Source: Codonopsis lanceolata (lineage: Eukaryota; Streptophyta; Magnoliopsida; Asterales; Campanulaceae). From it: 64,000 nt of DNA. This document shows, piece after piece, positions 13,501 to 28,319 of the stretch. The stretch spans positions 115,147,023 to 115,211,022 of the forward strand of contig CM028382.1 of assembly GCA_013146195.2 (NCBI GenBank), in the 5' to 3' direction. The notes below the pieces were generated by a model, which had not been told where the DNA came from, ran no database searches, and saw only the letters and a list, made by a program, of their open reading frames with translations. A program made the position numbers and the translations under genes. Each line of letters opens with the position of its first letter. The first letter of the stretch is position 1.

Positions 13501-16500
13501 CTTATCCGAGCCCAATGGCACATCCTACCTGTAGATCAACTTGGTGGAGAAATAGGTTCATCAATAGTTTGTAGAGAGAAGGGCGATTGTGTAGAGGAAG
13601 AAGGAGAGGTGATGACCGTGGTGGTGGTGACTGCAGAGGATTAGAAGAGAGGGAAAAGTAGGGGGTGGGGACTGGGGAGTCGGGGGACTCAGGAAGAGGT
13701 TGACGAGTAAACTGGTAAGGGTTTGAGAAAGTTAGGGTTTTTCTTTTAAACTTAACTATATATGTATAAAATATATTAAATATTTAATTTATTTGAATAA
13801 TATTTGAATCGAGTACCATCACGATCGTATTCGTATTCGAATCCTTAACGAATAAAAAAAATTCGAATACGAATATCGAATACCGAATCGAATCAAAAAA
13901 ATTTGATATGTTTACAACCTTAGTTTAGAATACTACTCAAGTCGAGGGGTCAGTACAAGGGGATTTCTTCGCCTACCAGTAGGGATTCAGGTAAGTCGGA
14001 AAGGCGAATGCAAGGAGAGGACTCAGAGAATGTTACCAAGGAGGGCTCTCACGAGCATAGTGGGCGACTTTTTTTGAGGCGAGAGGCGCCAAAAAGTCGA
14101 CTAAGGTGATCGTTCGTTTTTTGTACTTTTTAAGTGGGAAACGACTTAGGTTCAGACGCACGGAATTAGGTCAAGTGTGGCCCAATTAAAGCAGACATTG
14201 AATTCAAAAAATAAACAAAAGGTGGACTTGCCAAGGTAGCACAATTTGGTTCGACATTCGTATCCGCATGTGTGGGCACACGAGTAAGTCGGCCCAAGGC
14301 AAATTGGATCTTGATTCGCACCCCCCTGCGGGTGTGGGAGGGATAATTCTTTCTATACAAGCTTACCCAACACAAGAAAGCCTTTGTATATAAACCATTC
14401 AAACCTTTCATATTTTTCCAATGTGGGATAACCCACTTCCAACACTTCCAATGTCATACTTTAAACCTCTATAACTTATTCATCCGAAATCCAAATTGGA
14501 CAAATAAATATAGTATTCTTATGTATTCATGGAGAAGAACATAATTCTACAAAAAAAAAGAGAACATAATTCTACAATTACCCTAGTCATTACATAAATG
14601 ACTCTCAAATAAATTAGTGCCTCAAAGCCCCAATTTACTTCACTTAAAAACACTAGTTTTCCAACACTTTGTTTCATGTATTATGCTCACTCATAACATG
14701 TTTTGTTGATATTTGTTAAGTTATATACTTATATGTATTTTTCCTTAATTATTTTCTCCGTGAGCGCCTTTTTAGCGCCATGCCTCTCGCCGCAAATTTG
14801 GACCTATTGCCTTTTTGGCGCCTCTCGACTTTGACAACTATGCTCACGAGGATAAGGAGATTGTTTCAGTGGAGGAGGTTGATCTCTCGGAGAGGAATCA
14901 GGAGAGAGGTTGGGAAGATAACTCAGAAGTACCAATTGAATGCACCCTTCTCGCTATGGTTCATCCAGATGATGATAGGTCGATGACCCTCGCTATAGCT
15001 TCGAGATGGAGAAGGATATCTCGCTGTGGGTGAAACGTAGAGCCAAAGGCATTAGTAAATTCATGGGGGTATCATGTGTAGGGTTTGAAGATAAGATCAT
15101 GTCCTTGCTGTTAGATATTGATAAGAATTGGAGATCTGCAATGTCAGTAGTGGCAGAAGTCGAAAGAATCCAAGAGAGAAAGGCAAAAGGGAGCCGAAAC
15201 AATTGTGTTGTAGTCTAAATTTCGAACAGCTAGGGTAGCTAGTAGAGGAGGGTAGAAGCAGGAGATTTGCAAACATTTGTTAATGGAGTTACAAATTATT
15301 TCTTGGAACGTGTGGGGTCTAAATGATTTAAATAAAAGACAAATTATTAAAGCCTCATTGAGAAGATGGAAACGTCATGTTGTTTGTTTGTAGGAGACGA
15401 AAATGGGATTAATAGATAGAAGGGTGATTAATGAAATAGGGGGAGGAAGATGGGCTGATTGGGTTTTCTTGGAGGCGGAAGGATGTGCTGGAGGCATTCT
15501 CATCATGTGGGACAAGAGGGTGGTGGTGAAAATGGCAGTAGAGAAAGGGATTTTCTCAGTGTCCTGCTTGCTGAAAATGGTAGAGAACGATAAGCTTTGG
15601 GTATTCTCGGGAGTTTATAGACCTTGTTAAGAAACTGTGCGCAAATCCTTATGGCTAGAATTGAAGTTAGTTGGATTGCCATGGTGTATAGGAGGGGACT
15701 TCAATGTTGTTCGATTTCCCCATGAACGACGTGTTTACGAAACTTCTCTCTGGCTATGGCAGATTTTAATAACTTCATAAATGAAGCATAGCTGGTGGAT
15801 ACTTTACTTGGTTCAGAAATGGGGGCAGAAACCAATTTTCCAGAATAGATAGATTTCTGATTTCTTCAGATTGGGTGGATTATTTCAGTGACTCTACTCA
15901 GACTTGTCTCACTAGAGTAGTGTCAGATCATGTTCCGTTATTGCTTAGTTGCGGTGGGATTTTGAGGGGCAAAACTCTGTTCAGATTTGAGAATATGTGG
16001 CTGAAGTATCCAGGATTTTTGGATTGGGTGAGAGATAAGTGGAGTTCATACAGCCTTGAAGGGAATCCTTGTGTCAAAATGGCTAAGAAGCTGAAACTTC
16101 TCAAAGGTGATCTGAAAGTCTGGAACAGGGAGGTTTTTGGTAGAGTAGATGTGAATATTAAAAAAGCTATGGAGGAATTGAGCAGTTTAGATGAGAAAGC
16201 AGGGGGTGTGGGTTTAAACGTAGATGAAAAGGAGTGTCGTTCTAATCTGAAAAGAAAGCTAGAACATCTTTTGCTTAATGAGGATATCTCCTGGAAACAG
16301 AAATCCAGGGTTCAATGGCTTAAAGAAGGTGACAAAAACACAAAATTCTTTCATAGAATGGTGAATGCTCATAAAGCTGCGAACCAGATCAGGAGTATTA
16401 CAGTTGATGGTGTCTTAGTGGAAGACGAGGATATAAGAAATAGTATTGTGGGGTTTTATGAGAGGCTGTATTCAGATGATGGTGAGTGGCGCCCTAAAGT

Positions 16501-19500
16501 GGATGATCTAGGTTTTAGGTCTCTGAATGCTGGGGAGTCGGCTGATCTGGAACAAGCGTTTTTTTTTTTGATAAGTAAAGTATGAGTATTATTAACAGGC
16601 GTCAAAAAAGGAGACGCTACCTTGTACACTGGAAGTATACATCCACTAAACTATAGACCAAAAGGCCCCAACCTAATTACAAAAAAGATCCTCTAGAGTT
16701 GGGTCAACAGTTAAGCACCAGAATCTCAAATACAAGTGAAAAGACTTTTTAATTCCTACAAGATCAGATTCAATGTTCTCAAAAGCCCTTCTGTTTCTCT
16801 CTTTCCATATGGTCCACCAAATAGCTGAGGGGGAAAACTTCCAGAAATTACTCCTTCTATTCCGGGTAAAGGAAGGCCATCCCCGAAGCATGTCAATGAC
16901 AGTCCTAGGCATAACCCACGGAACATCGGCAGAGAGAAAAAGGGAGTTCCAAAGCTCCCTAGCCATAGAGCAATGGAGTAGCAAGTGATTCGCATCCTCC
17001 TCTTCGTTTTTGCACATATAGCATTGATTAACATAAGTCAAGCCCCGAGATTTCAAATTTCCCCCCATCAGAATGACACCCCTGGCAGCTTCCCAGACAA
17101 AAAACACTACCCTATCAGGGATTTTCTGCTTCCATATTACCTTCCAAGGGAATAAACTTATTTCCTTCTCAGTCAACTTCAAGTAGAACGATCTAACAGA
17201 AAACAATCTGTTTTTAGAGGCCTCCCAGATGATTTTGTCTTCACTCGAATCCTGTCTCTTATAACCCTGAAGCAGGTCCATGAACTGAACTGCTTCGTCA
17301 ATCTCCCAATCATGCATATTTCTGCGAAAAACAGGATTCCATAAATCTGTACCCCCTTGATTGACCACCAAAGAACTCACCATTTCCTCCTTATTGACTG
17401 CCATGTTGTATAGGTTAGGGAACATCAGCTGCAAGGTACTTGTACCACACCAAAAGTCCTTCCAAAACCTGATTTGATTCCCTTGCCCTACCTCGAATTT
17501 TATGAACCTGTTGACATCATTCCATACCCCCATAATTCCTTTCCAGACGCTAGTGCCGTGAGAAATCAGGACTTTCTTTGGGAACCAAAGATGATCACCC
17601 GCTCCATATTTGCTCACCACTAACCTCCTCCATAACGCCTCTCTGTCCACTAGAAACTTCCAAAGCCACTTACCCAACAGAGCCTTGTTGAACATTCTGA
17701 GATTTTTAACTCCAAGACCCCCATTCTCCTTGTTAGAGCACACTGAATCCCACTCGACTAAATGGTAATTTCCTTTCTCTTTGTCTCCTTCCCAAAGGAA
17801 ATCTCTTTCTAGCTTCTCAAGCCTTTTTAAGACTGAGACAGGGGCCATAAATACCGATAAGAAATAAGTGGAAAGATTAGAAAGGGTACTCTTAATAAGA
17901 GTGAGTCTTCCTGCCTTTGATAAGAATCGTCTTTTCCACCCTGCCAACCGTCTTTCAAATCTGTCCAAAACTGAATTCCACGCATTTCTGTTCTTAAAAG
18001 ACGAACCAAGAGGAAGTCCTAGGTACGAAGTAGGAAGATTAGAGACTTTGCAGCCAAAGAACGAGGCTAAAGCCTCCACATTATCCACTCCACCTATGGG
18101 AATTAACTCACTTTTCGACACATTAGTCTTCAACCCCGATAAATCTTGGAAAATCAGTAATATAAGACGGAGGCACCCCAACTGATCACTATCTGCATCA
18201 TAGCAAACTAGAGTATCATCGGCAAAAAGGAGGTGAGTGGTGACAAAGCCTCGGGCCCAGATGGATTCTCAATAGAGATGTTAAAAAGGCCGGAAACCGT
18301 AGGGTCGATCCTATTAACCGGAAACATTAAATGGTTAGGGTTGGGAAAATCCAACCCGTTTAATAAATGGGCTGACCCGATAGGGTCACGGGCAACCTGG
18401 GTTGGGCTGGCGGGTTCTAGGTCTGGCCCGCGGGCTGAAAGCTTTTGGCTAAAATGAGGGTTCAAAATGTTAAAATTGAGATTCGAACCCACTACCTCTC
18501 AAGAGGATAGGAATTTATAGATGATCCCTTACACCATTCAACCATCATGACTTGTTTGTTTTAAATTCAAATGCGTAATATATATTATCATTTCATTTGG
18601 TAAACCAATGTCTATCCTCTATTAGCTTTGTGATGATGTATGTGTATTTGATGAAAGTCAAACCCAAGCATAAGACATATAAGTTTCCAAAATTGGTCAA
18701 AATGAGATTTTTGGATACATAATTAGATATGTTAAAAGGGTCGAGAACCGTATGGTTGACCCTGCTAATCGGGAATCGGAAAGGGTTAGGGTCGGGAAAA
18801 TGCAACCCGTTAAAATTTCGTGCTAAACAAGTTGACCTTAGTATTATATTTTACTATTTGATTAAAATATTTGATTGTATTAACTTCTTACCAATATTTA
18901 TTTTATGTTATTTTATTATTGTAGATAAAGAGGATAATGATGTTGAAGAAGATACTTTCTCAAAAGAAAACTCGATTTCATGTTTTTAATTCGTATTGTT
19001 AATCGCTGTCACTTGTCCGTCAATATATTTGTTACTTAATTTCGATTTAAATAAGGCATCATGTGTTAATAGGGCTGACCCTGTTAAACCGTACCCTACA
19101 GGGTCAGGGCTGTGATCTGAATGGCCCGTTTAACCGGTGGTCCTATAGGGTCACAACCCTATAGGGTTAGGGCCAACCCAATTTAACATCTCTAATTCTC
19201 AATGGTTTTTTTTCAATATTGCTGGGAGGTGATAAAAAGTGACGTGATGAAAGTCTTCCAGTTCTTTCATGATAATATGAGTTTCGAGAAGAGTTTTAAA
19301 GCCACCTTCATAGCTTTAATTCCGAAGAAGAAAGGAGCCAGTGATTTTAGAGTGATTTGAGAGAGTATATACCTATAAGTTTGGTTGGAGGTATTTACAA
19401 ACTTATATCGAAAGTGTTATCCAGAAGGTTGAAACGAGTGATTGGTCGAGTTGTCTCAAATTCTCAACATGCCTTCGTGGGTGATAGGCAGATTATTGAT

Positions 19501-22500
19501 GTGTCTCTTATAGCAAATGAAGCTGTGGACTGCAGGTTAAGGAGTGGGGTTCCAGGTTTGTTGTTATGTAAGCTGGATATTGAAAAGGCGTACAACCATG
19601 TCAACTAGGAGTTCTTGATTTATTTGTTGGACAGATTAAGATTTGTGCTAAAATGGAGAAAATGGATGCTCTTTTGCATATCTACAGCCCTGGTAAATGG
19701 GGAACCTATTTTTTGGCAACTCTAGAGGTTTGAGTCAGGGAGATCCTCTTTCCTCTTTCTTGTTCATTATTGTCATGTAGTCTATGGCGGGAGGTTTCAT
19801 TCGTGGTTTTAATGTAAGTCAGCATAGAGTTTTAGAGGTTTCCGTGTCACATCTTCTCTTTGCGGATGATATGCTGATGTTTTGCGATGCAGATTTTTCT
19901 CAACCAGGTTACCTGCTCATAGTTCTGCTGTGTTTTCAGATGGTCTTGGGTCTTCCGATTAATATTGCAAAAAGTGAGATTCTGCCAGTAGGAGTGGTTG
20001 ATAATGTTGAGGATATGGCTCAGTTCTTCGGGTGTAAGGTAGGCAAGATTTCTTCCTCTTATCTTGGGTTACCCATTGGAGCTCAGTTTTAAAACAAGGC
20101 GATGTGGAGTCCCATCATAGAGAGATTCAAACGTAGATTGGCCGGGTGGAAAAAACAACTCTTGTCAAAAGGGGGGCGTCTCACTCTTGTTAAGAGCACT
20201 TTATCCAGTTTACCCACCTACTTTATGTCCTTATTTGTTCTCCCTCAATCTATCCGAAAGATTTTAGAGAGACTCTAGGCAATAGTGAGAGCCATAAATA
20301 TCATTTGGTGAAATGGGAGAAGGTCTGCTATAGTTTGAGAGAAGGAGGCCTAGGTGTTAAAGACTTGAACGCTTTCAATAAGGCGTTGTTGGGCAAGTGG
20401 CTTTGGAGATTTTTGGTAGATAGAGATGGTTTGTGGAGGAAGGTGGTGGTGAATAAATATGGAGAAGGGGATGGGTAGTGGGCACCAAATGAGGTTTCTC
20501 TTTCCTACGGAGTTGGTGTTTGGAAAGGAATTAGGAGAGGGTGGGAATCTTTCAAGAGATTTCTTCGTTTTGAGATTGGGGATGTCTCGTCGGTAAAATT
20601 TTTGAAAGACAAATGGTGCGGTGACATAGAGTTGTGGAGGATAACAAGGTCGTTTGGAGTCCTTCATTTCGTAGGAATTTCCATGACTGGGAGATGGTAT
20701 CAGGTGTGTTCTTTCTCGATTTTCTCTATTCCTTGACAATTGGCAGACAGTTGGAGGATAAGGTGTGGTGGCAGGGTCCTAAACACAAAAGATTTTCTGT
20801 CAAATCTTATTTTGAGTCTTTGTCATCCAAAGATGGTTCTTTATTTCCTTGGATATCAGTTTGGAAGGTGTTTGCTTGGGAGGCTTGCGATGAAGCCATT
20901 CTAACCGGTGATAATTTGAGAAGAAGGCATAATACTTACGTGAATTGGTGCTATATGTGTAAAGGTGATGAGGAAAATGTTAACCATCCGCGCATCCACT
21001 GTTCTGTAGCTAAGGATCTTTGGAACCTTATCCTCAGGCTCTTCAATATTTTGTGGGTTATGCCTAGATCAACGAAGGAGCTGTTTCAAAGTTGGGCTTT
21101 TTAAAAACGGTGGAGAGGGAGTTTATCTTGACAAACTACTCTTTTGTGTGTGCTGGACCATTTGGCTTGAAAGGAATAGAAGGGTGTTTGATAACAAGGA
21201 AAGACTCATGTCACAGTTGAAGAATACGGTGTTGCAAACCCTCCAGTCTTGGTGTTCAGTAGATGCCAATACTTCCATTTCTCACCCTTATTCCTTTGTA
21301 GATTTTGTTAATAGTCTCTCCTTAGTTTAGTTTACCGTGTATACTCCTAGTGTACAAGGACACGTCACCTTTTTTAACGCTTTTAATATATAATACTTGT
21401 AGTTATAAAAAAAATATAATCTTGGGGATTTGTCAAGGGCTTTATGTCATGGCTAATCTAGAATATTTTCTTCCCAGCAAAAGAGAATATATGAAGAAAA
21501 AGCAATATTTCTTAGGACCATGGACAAAGCTACAGGCTTTTGGCTTAATGGTTGTAGCCTGGAGATTGTTATATGTATATATCTAGAGAGATTTTCCTTT
21601 TCTGGAGATTATTAGATCTCCAATTGTTACTGCTCTTTCATTCACTAAAGCATCTTAAGCTCAGAGCAACACTTTTGAGTTTGCTGCATGCATTTAAGAG
21701 ATAGTCACATGTGTGGGTGCTAAGCATTCTAATACAATTCATGCGGCCATATTTATCCATATTTCTTTACCTCATCACCCTCTCTGTTCTTGCAGCTGCT
21801 TTTCTTAATTGGAGTTTGATCTCGCTTGTTGACTTGGTGGCGGCTCTACTCATTTTATTCACTGCTTCCAAAAGACGTAAGCTACTATGTAGATCCACCT
21901 TTTATATTTTTTACCCATATTGAATATTAGGATTAATACTACAGTCAAGTCTTGATGTCTCATCGCAATTTATATGTCATCTTATACGATTTTCGTATCA
22001 CAATCATGCTTAATTTTATTTTTTGATTAGTAAAGTTTGTATTAATTACGACGCCAAAAAGGGAGGCGAAATTACAGAGTACTATACAATTGTAATTTTG
22101 TTTAGTACAATCATGCTTTAATTACAGAGTACTATACAGTCTATACCCCATTCCCCCTATTTTTGCATCGTTGATAGCTTCTAGTTCTCAGCAGGTTAAA
22201 GTTTAAACTCTATGTTTGGTTGATGGATGGAAAGGGATGTTTATTGTTGCTAATATGCTTGATCTTGGAGTTCCTGTTATACGGACCTTTTGGGATAAGT
22301 GGGAGAAATGGCCAAATTGACATAGTATCTTACTGCAGATTATTTTGTGAGCTTATTCTCTTACATGTAGCCAAGCTGGGTGTCGTGCTTTCTTTTGGGG
22401 GAATAGACCAATTTAATACTGTTGTTGTTAGAAATGAATCAGTTATGCATACATATTATAGAAATTTATTATAAGCATAGGATATAGTTAAAGGTAGAAT

Positions 22501-25500
22501 TTGATATACCCACACAATTTTGAGGGGGCCAAGCTATAAAGGTTTGAGTTCAAACTTTTTTGTCGGCAATCAGCATAATTTAAGAAACATGTCATTTCAA
22601 ACCAGACAAACATCAAAACCAAAGGCTTAAATCGTCTGTAGGAAACCATTTCTGCTACTTTTGGAAGCGTTCATTTGCAATTACGGTTTATCTCCCATTT
22701 AGAGTCCATTTTCTCTTTTTTTGGATGTCCCAATTAGAGCATTTTTCACTGAATTCTAACATTGACCAGCAAATATCAACGAAGTGACAAATGATGGTTG
22801 GGTTCTTACATTGATGTCTCGTAAGGGAATATTACTTATGACTTTTCTAAAAGGGACTCTACAAATGGGACATAGTGTACTTTACATCAAGAGAGACACA
22901 CATAGAAGAGAAAGGTTGTGTATTTGATGGGATTTATTCCCTGAAGTTTTGTGCGTAGTCTTGGAGCTTAGGGACCAATTTCCTACATTCTAAATTCTAA
23001 TGGAGCTATTAATATATGTGAGACAGCTTTATGAATAAAAGAAAAAACTGGAACTTCATGTGAGAGAATGGAATAGTTTTTTGGCCCTCTTAAAAGATGA
23101 GTGGGACCACTTACCTTTTTTTTTCCATGATTTCTTTTCTTCTGCACCAATGAAAGAAGAAAACCTAAAAACTGTTGTATGCTACTATGCTTCATGCAGT
23201 GAAAAAATATCTGCTGCAACTATATAAAACTAGAAAAGAGCTGCCTTGTCTCAAATGTTCTACTATAAGGTGGCGTTTGGGGCACTTCCTGTTGACCGAA
23301 TTCCACGGTCATGTTCGGTTGCTCTTTGGATGGGAATGTCATTCCGTAGGAATGTTGAAATCCCGCACATAGGGGAATCTCAAAAACCCATGCCAGTGGT
23401 GGGATTTAGAAATCCCACGAAAATCATTCCGTAAGGAATGTATTTATGGGACCAAATACCCTCACCCATTTTAGATTAACCCTAAACTGCCTTTGTACCT
23501 TCCTTTTCCTCCCTCCTCTCACCACCAATGCTACCAGTCCACTTCCAACATCCCATCGCCACTGACCGTCAAACCCGACCCACTGTCGTTGTTCGCCACC
23601 ATACCACCACCACTGCCAATCTACTTCCATTACCATGATGACTGTTGTTACTACTTTAAGGAAGGAAAACTAAAAGGAAATGAAAATTACCTTAAATTAC
23701 TTCCATGAGAACCCAAGGAATCAATCATTACTTCAAATCCGTTTTCTATCAACCCAATTAGAAATAATAAAACATGCCTAATCAGAGATTGAATGATGTT
23801 AGGGCAGATTTAGCATCAAGTTTTTTGTCAACCTCCACCCTCAAAAGCCGACACTAACACAAGTTACATACCCTTCAATTCAATCTCATGAGAACTCAAA
23901 GAATCATCCATAACTTTCAAATCCGAATCACAAACTTCTAGATCTAGGTTTTCTATCAACCCAATTAGAAAAAACATGCCAAGAGATTGAATGATGTTAG
24001 GGCAGATTCAGCATTGGGTTTTTCGTCAACCTCCACCCTCAAAGCCAACTCTAACGCACACTTCAATTCAATCTCTTGAATGTATCTCCTGAACCTTGAC
24101 GAGTAAACAAAAAATCAATTGCAAACTGTGGGGGGGGGGGAGAGAGGGCATATGGTACTACGGAAAATGTCTCTATTTACCAAAAACTCTATTTATTCGT
24201 TGATTGCCTAATTTCATTGTGCTTTCAATTTTTCTCTTCCATTGTCTAAGTAAGGTCTCGTGTTTGGTTTTGGGTGCATCATTTACGACCCCTTTCAAAT
24301 GCTTCTTCTGGCTGATTAGATTGAAGTTCGGTTTTATATCTTTGTAGTGTATTGTGAGATCTTAATACTATGTGCCCTTCAAAAATTGTGGCTATATTAT
24401 GGCTGACTCTGACCTAACTTTTGCTGTAATTGTAAATATTATCTTATAGTGCTAACACATGATCTGATTTTTGTAGGATTTTGTTATAGAGGCAATCTGC
24501 TTTTGTGGTTTGTTATTGCCTTTTCTCTTCTTGTTATCCTATCACAAGTGACATTTCTTATTATATGGGCCATTGAGGGTGGTGAATGGAGAGTGGCAGA
24601 TTCTTGGTGGGCGAGGCTAATTGGATTTATGACGTGAGATTTGGATTTTGTTCTCTCTTGTAACATTTTATTTCTTTCACGCTTGCTATCCTCATTGCTA
24701 GCTCTTGCATATTAATGAAGTATGTGTTTGCAGAGTCCAGTCTTGGAGATCTCCCTTGGTAATCTATTATTTGGTGGTACAACTATGCGTGGTGTTCATT
24801 CCTTTCATTGAAATTCACATAAGCAGATTTGGTTTGCTTCTTTGGCCAGCTTCATTTTTTGCAAGTCTCCCATCAGCCCTTGAACATATAGGTCTGTAAC
24901 TTGTTGATTTTTTTTTTTTTGTTTTACTTCAGTTCTTTCATCCACGGCCCTAACGAGTATTTGAGTGCGTCTTCAATCCATGTCAATGTCAAATCATGGC
25001 ACATGAATCATATCAAATTGTACAATTACATCTTTTGTTGTACAATGCAAACAACTCTTTTATTGCACATTGCGTACCACTGTGGAATTTATTACCTGAT
25101 TAGGATGGCATCAAATGTTAAGAAAGGGCGAGGGCCGCGAGGCTGTGGATTATTTGCTTTTTTTTTTTTTTGATAAGATTATTTACATTTCTAATTGTCA
25201 TAGATGTGCTTCAAGTTTACTAAATGATATGGAAATTTGTTAATTGGGGTTTAACTTGAGGCATCATGTTATCCTCAATTTTATTATTTGTTGCTGCTTT
25301 TTTTGTATGTTTATGAATGTATTAGTGCTTCACATTTAGAATTTTCTTTAATCAGAAAAATAAAAAATAAATTTACATTTAGAAATTATGTGATATCTTG
25401 ATTCTCTTGTTACCAATCATGTACTTCATCAGTCCAAAAACACGAACCTGTATTTGAGGTTCTAACTTGTTAGGAGAATTGAACTGTACATGATTAGAAC

Positions 25501-28288
25501 TTCAAGATGCTATTAACGGGTTCACACAGGGTAAATGATCTACTCATCAAATTAGCTTTTAAATTGTATATAGATATCAGTAATAGAGCTGTCAACCGGG
25601 CCGGGCCGGTCCAAGTGCACCATGCCTAGCTTAGCATTGGGCCGGGCCTAAGATATACCAGGCCTCAAGAAACTCAAGCCCATCCCATATCAACTACGGG
25701 CCTCTTGGCAAAAAAAAAAACTACTTATTTTTATTCGAAAAATTCACAAATTGGCTAAAGTTGCTAGTTAATTTATCAAAGGTCAATTATTCTAAGACAA
25801 AATAAATTAATAAAACACATTAACACAACAAAACACACTTGTGAAGGCAATTAAAGAAAAACAACGTAGAGTCCATAAGCCTAATAAACTCCTTCGAATT
25901 TAACCTTCCAACGAAATCTAACACTAGAGTTTGTAAGAATAACATGATCTCGAGCTCATAATATCATTTGCTTTCGTTGTATATTCAGATGTGACGTATT
26001 TATTAAAAGATTATCTAAATCGTCAACGTGAATCCATTACGTGTATTCTTCATTGTTGGAGTTTTTGATTAATGTACTGATTAGACATAATGAAATCATT
26101 TTTTGGATATATCAATTGCAATTAAATTATTATTCTATTCATTCCTTTGAATTCAGCGAAAAAGAGGGAGAAATGCTTCCAAGTTCCAACACTATGATTG
26201 ATTTCTTAAAATCACTAGTCACGACATAGCATGTATAGAACAAGATATCTATCACAAATATGTTCTAGGCAGTAGGCACAATCTTAGGCAAAAATATAGG
26301 TTTTTTTTTTTACGTTTTAGTTTTTAGGTTTTAATTTCTCTTTTTTCAGGTTTTTTATTTTTGACCACTTTTGAGTTTTGACTTTTCAACCCCAACCGGG
26401 CCGGATCGGAACGATCCTGATTTTTCGCCCCCCGGAAATTGAAGCCCAAGCCCATGGAAATCGGGTGGGCTGGGCTCAATTTTGACAGCAATAATCAGTA
26501 ACCATTAAGAAGAAAAGACACTGAATTGACATTGTTCTTCTTGGAATTTTTGAAAATGACCTTTCTTTTATGTTTCTCCCACCCTCCCTCCCTCTATCAT
26601 TTTTTCCCCTTATGTGGGGAGGGAGGGGGGGTGCGGATACCATCAAATACAAGATAGTGTTGTATTGTTAGCATTTATGTTTGGCTATTTATAATTGGAT
26701 TATTAACTTTGTTTGTGCCCTCCACTGAAGTTTATTTTATTCAATATCTATTTGACTGGAAATCTTTTTTCTCTTTTTCTTTTTTGCTGTTTGTCACATG
26801 CAAGGTTCACATGTCAAGGTTGCTTTCTGCTTATTGCTGCCTGCGATTCAGTTGGTTGCGGGAATTAGCAATTCTTCTTGGATTTCCTTACCATTTTTTG
26901 TTTGTAGCTGCGTTGGTCTTGTGGATTGGTCTTTAACAAGCAACTTTCTTGGCCTCTTCAGGTTACTGCTAGTAGTTCTTGTTTATGCTGCTTAATAATA
27001 CTCCCTCTGTCCCACAATTATTGCCCTGTTTGACCCGACACATGGATTAAGGAAAAACAACCGACTGCATTATTAATATTGGTATAAAGTTTAGTTTCCT
27101 TTAAGCCCATGTGCATGTGGTCCATAATTAAAGTAGGAAGAAAAAGTAAGGGTATAATGGTAAAAGTGTTGTCCTAAAAAGGATAGTTTCAAGTAAGACA
27201 ATCTTATTTGACACTCTTATGTTTATAACATAATGTAATTATTACTGCTGTATAGAGGACGCGTCACCTGTTTTGACGCTCTCATATTTATAATATTTTC
27301 TTACTTATCAAAAAAATAAGACAATCTTTGTTGGGACGGACGAAAAAGGGAAGTGGGACAATAATTATGGGATGGAGGGAGTACTTAATTTACTTTAATC
27401 TTTTTAATTAATATTGCTTTTTCTTTGTGGATACTCAAATTGGTTCGCTCAACCGCTAATGCCTTAACGGCTTGCATTTATCTTCATTTTTGAAGGTGGT
27501 GGAGATCTCTTTGGGTCTATGCAGGATTCAATATATGCCTGCTTTATGTGTATCAGCTTCAAATAGGGTTCCCAAGGATGTTTGATGTGATAGCTGAATT
27601 CGTTGGTCTATACAAAATCTCTGCGACGTCTGAATGGACAGAAATTTGTTCTGGTCTTTCCCTGATTGTATTCTACTTCATGGTATGCGTTTTCAGGAAC
27701 TTGTAAAGTTTCAGTTCAGTTTGATGCATTGAGGCTTACATCCAGGATTTGAATACTTGCCCTCAATTTAAAATTTGTGTAGCATTGTATCTTGGCCTGA
27801 CATTTAGATTTGTTTGGCCACAGCTCTCTACTTGTTTTAGTTTGCTCTTTGTACCTTTGAAGTCGTATTACCCCAATAGCATAATATTGCTATTTTCTCT
27901 GGATGTCTTGTTGTCACAAAACTTTGAGAGAAAGTTTCAAGTTCCCTTCTTTATTACCCCCGTTCCTTAAAATGTGTCCTTTCCATCATTTTAGTTTGTC
28001 CCCTAAAAAAGTTGTTCTTTTAAATCTAAGCTATATTTCTATTGTTTGATGCCTTAAATGTCATTAAAAAAGATGTGGATTTTGGTCAACTTAAAGGATA
28101 TATTATTGATAAGTTTTTCTTTGAAGACTCTTTACTTAACTTTTTTCGGGAGACGTAGGGAGTAAAATAAATTGCATCCTTTAGTCAACTCAAATTTGTG
28201 TGAGTCACACTAAACGTCCCACCCCAAGTCACTAAATGTTGCACCCACCTAAAGGAGTAATTTACAGTACTACCCTCGCTCCCATTAT

Positions 28289-28319
<31 letters not shown>

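Larger units (their letters stand above)
11603..15218 (+). pseudogene. LINE-B ORF1 remnant (interrupted)
   Basis: Basic, Gly/Lys-rich sequence at 11,603-12,180 fits a LINE ORF1 nucleic-acid-binding region. After two hAT insertions a second part at 15,006-15,218 reads WVKRRAKGISKFMGVSCVGF, then a coiled, charged end, as in plant LINE ORF1 C-termini. Frames change several times. Assignment rests on position before ORF2 and on composition. Confidence 0.55.
11603..21414 (+). mobile_element. LINE-B, decayed near-full-length L1-type LINE split by four insertions
   Basis: A sense LINE is the host for the middle of intron 1. Its pieces in order are an ORF1 remnant (11,603-12,574, 13,923-14,055 and 14,843-15,218), an ORF2 endonuclease start at 15,283 to 16,558, then RT and RNase-H/zinc-binding parts at 18,237-18,272 and 19,203-21,330. 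The 3' tail ends at about 21,414 in A(8). It is interrupted by hAT-3, hAT-4, LINE-C and hAT-1. Many stops and frameshifts show that it is old and inactive. The 5' boundary is uncertain. Confidence 0.8.

Noticed and set aside
16773..18185. Plus-strand ORFs over LINE-C
   Set aside because: They are antisense shadows of the minus-strand LINE ORF2.
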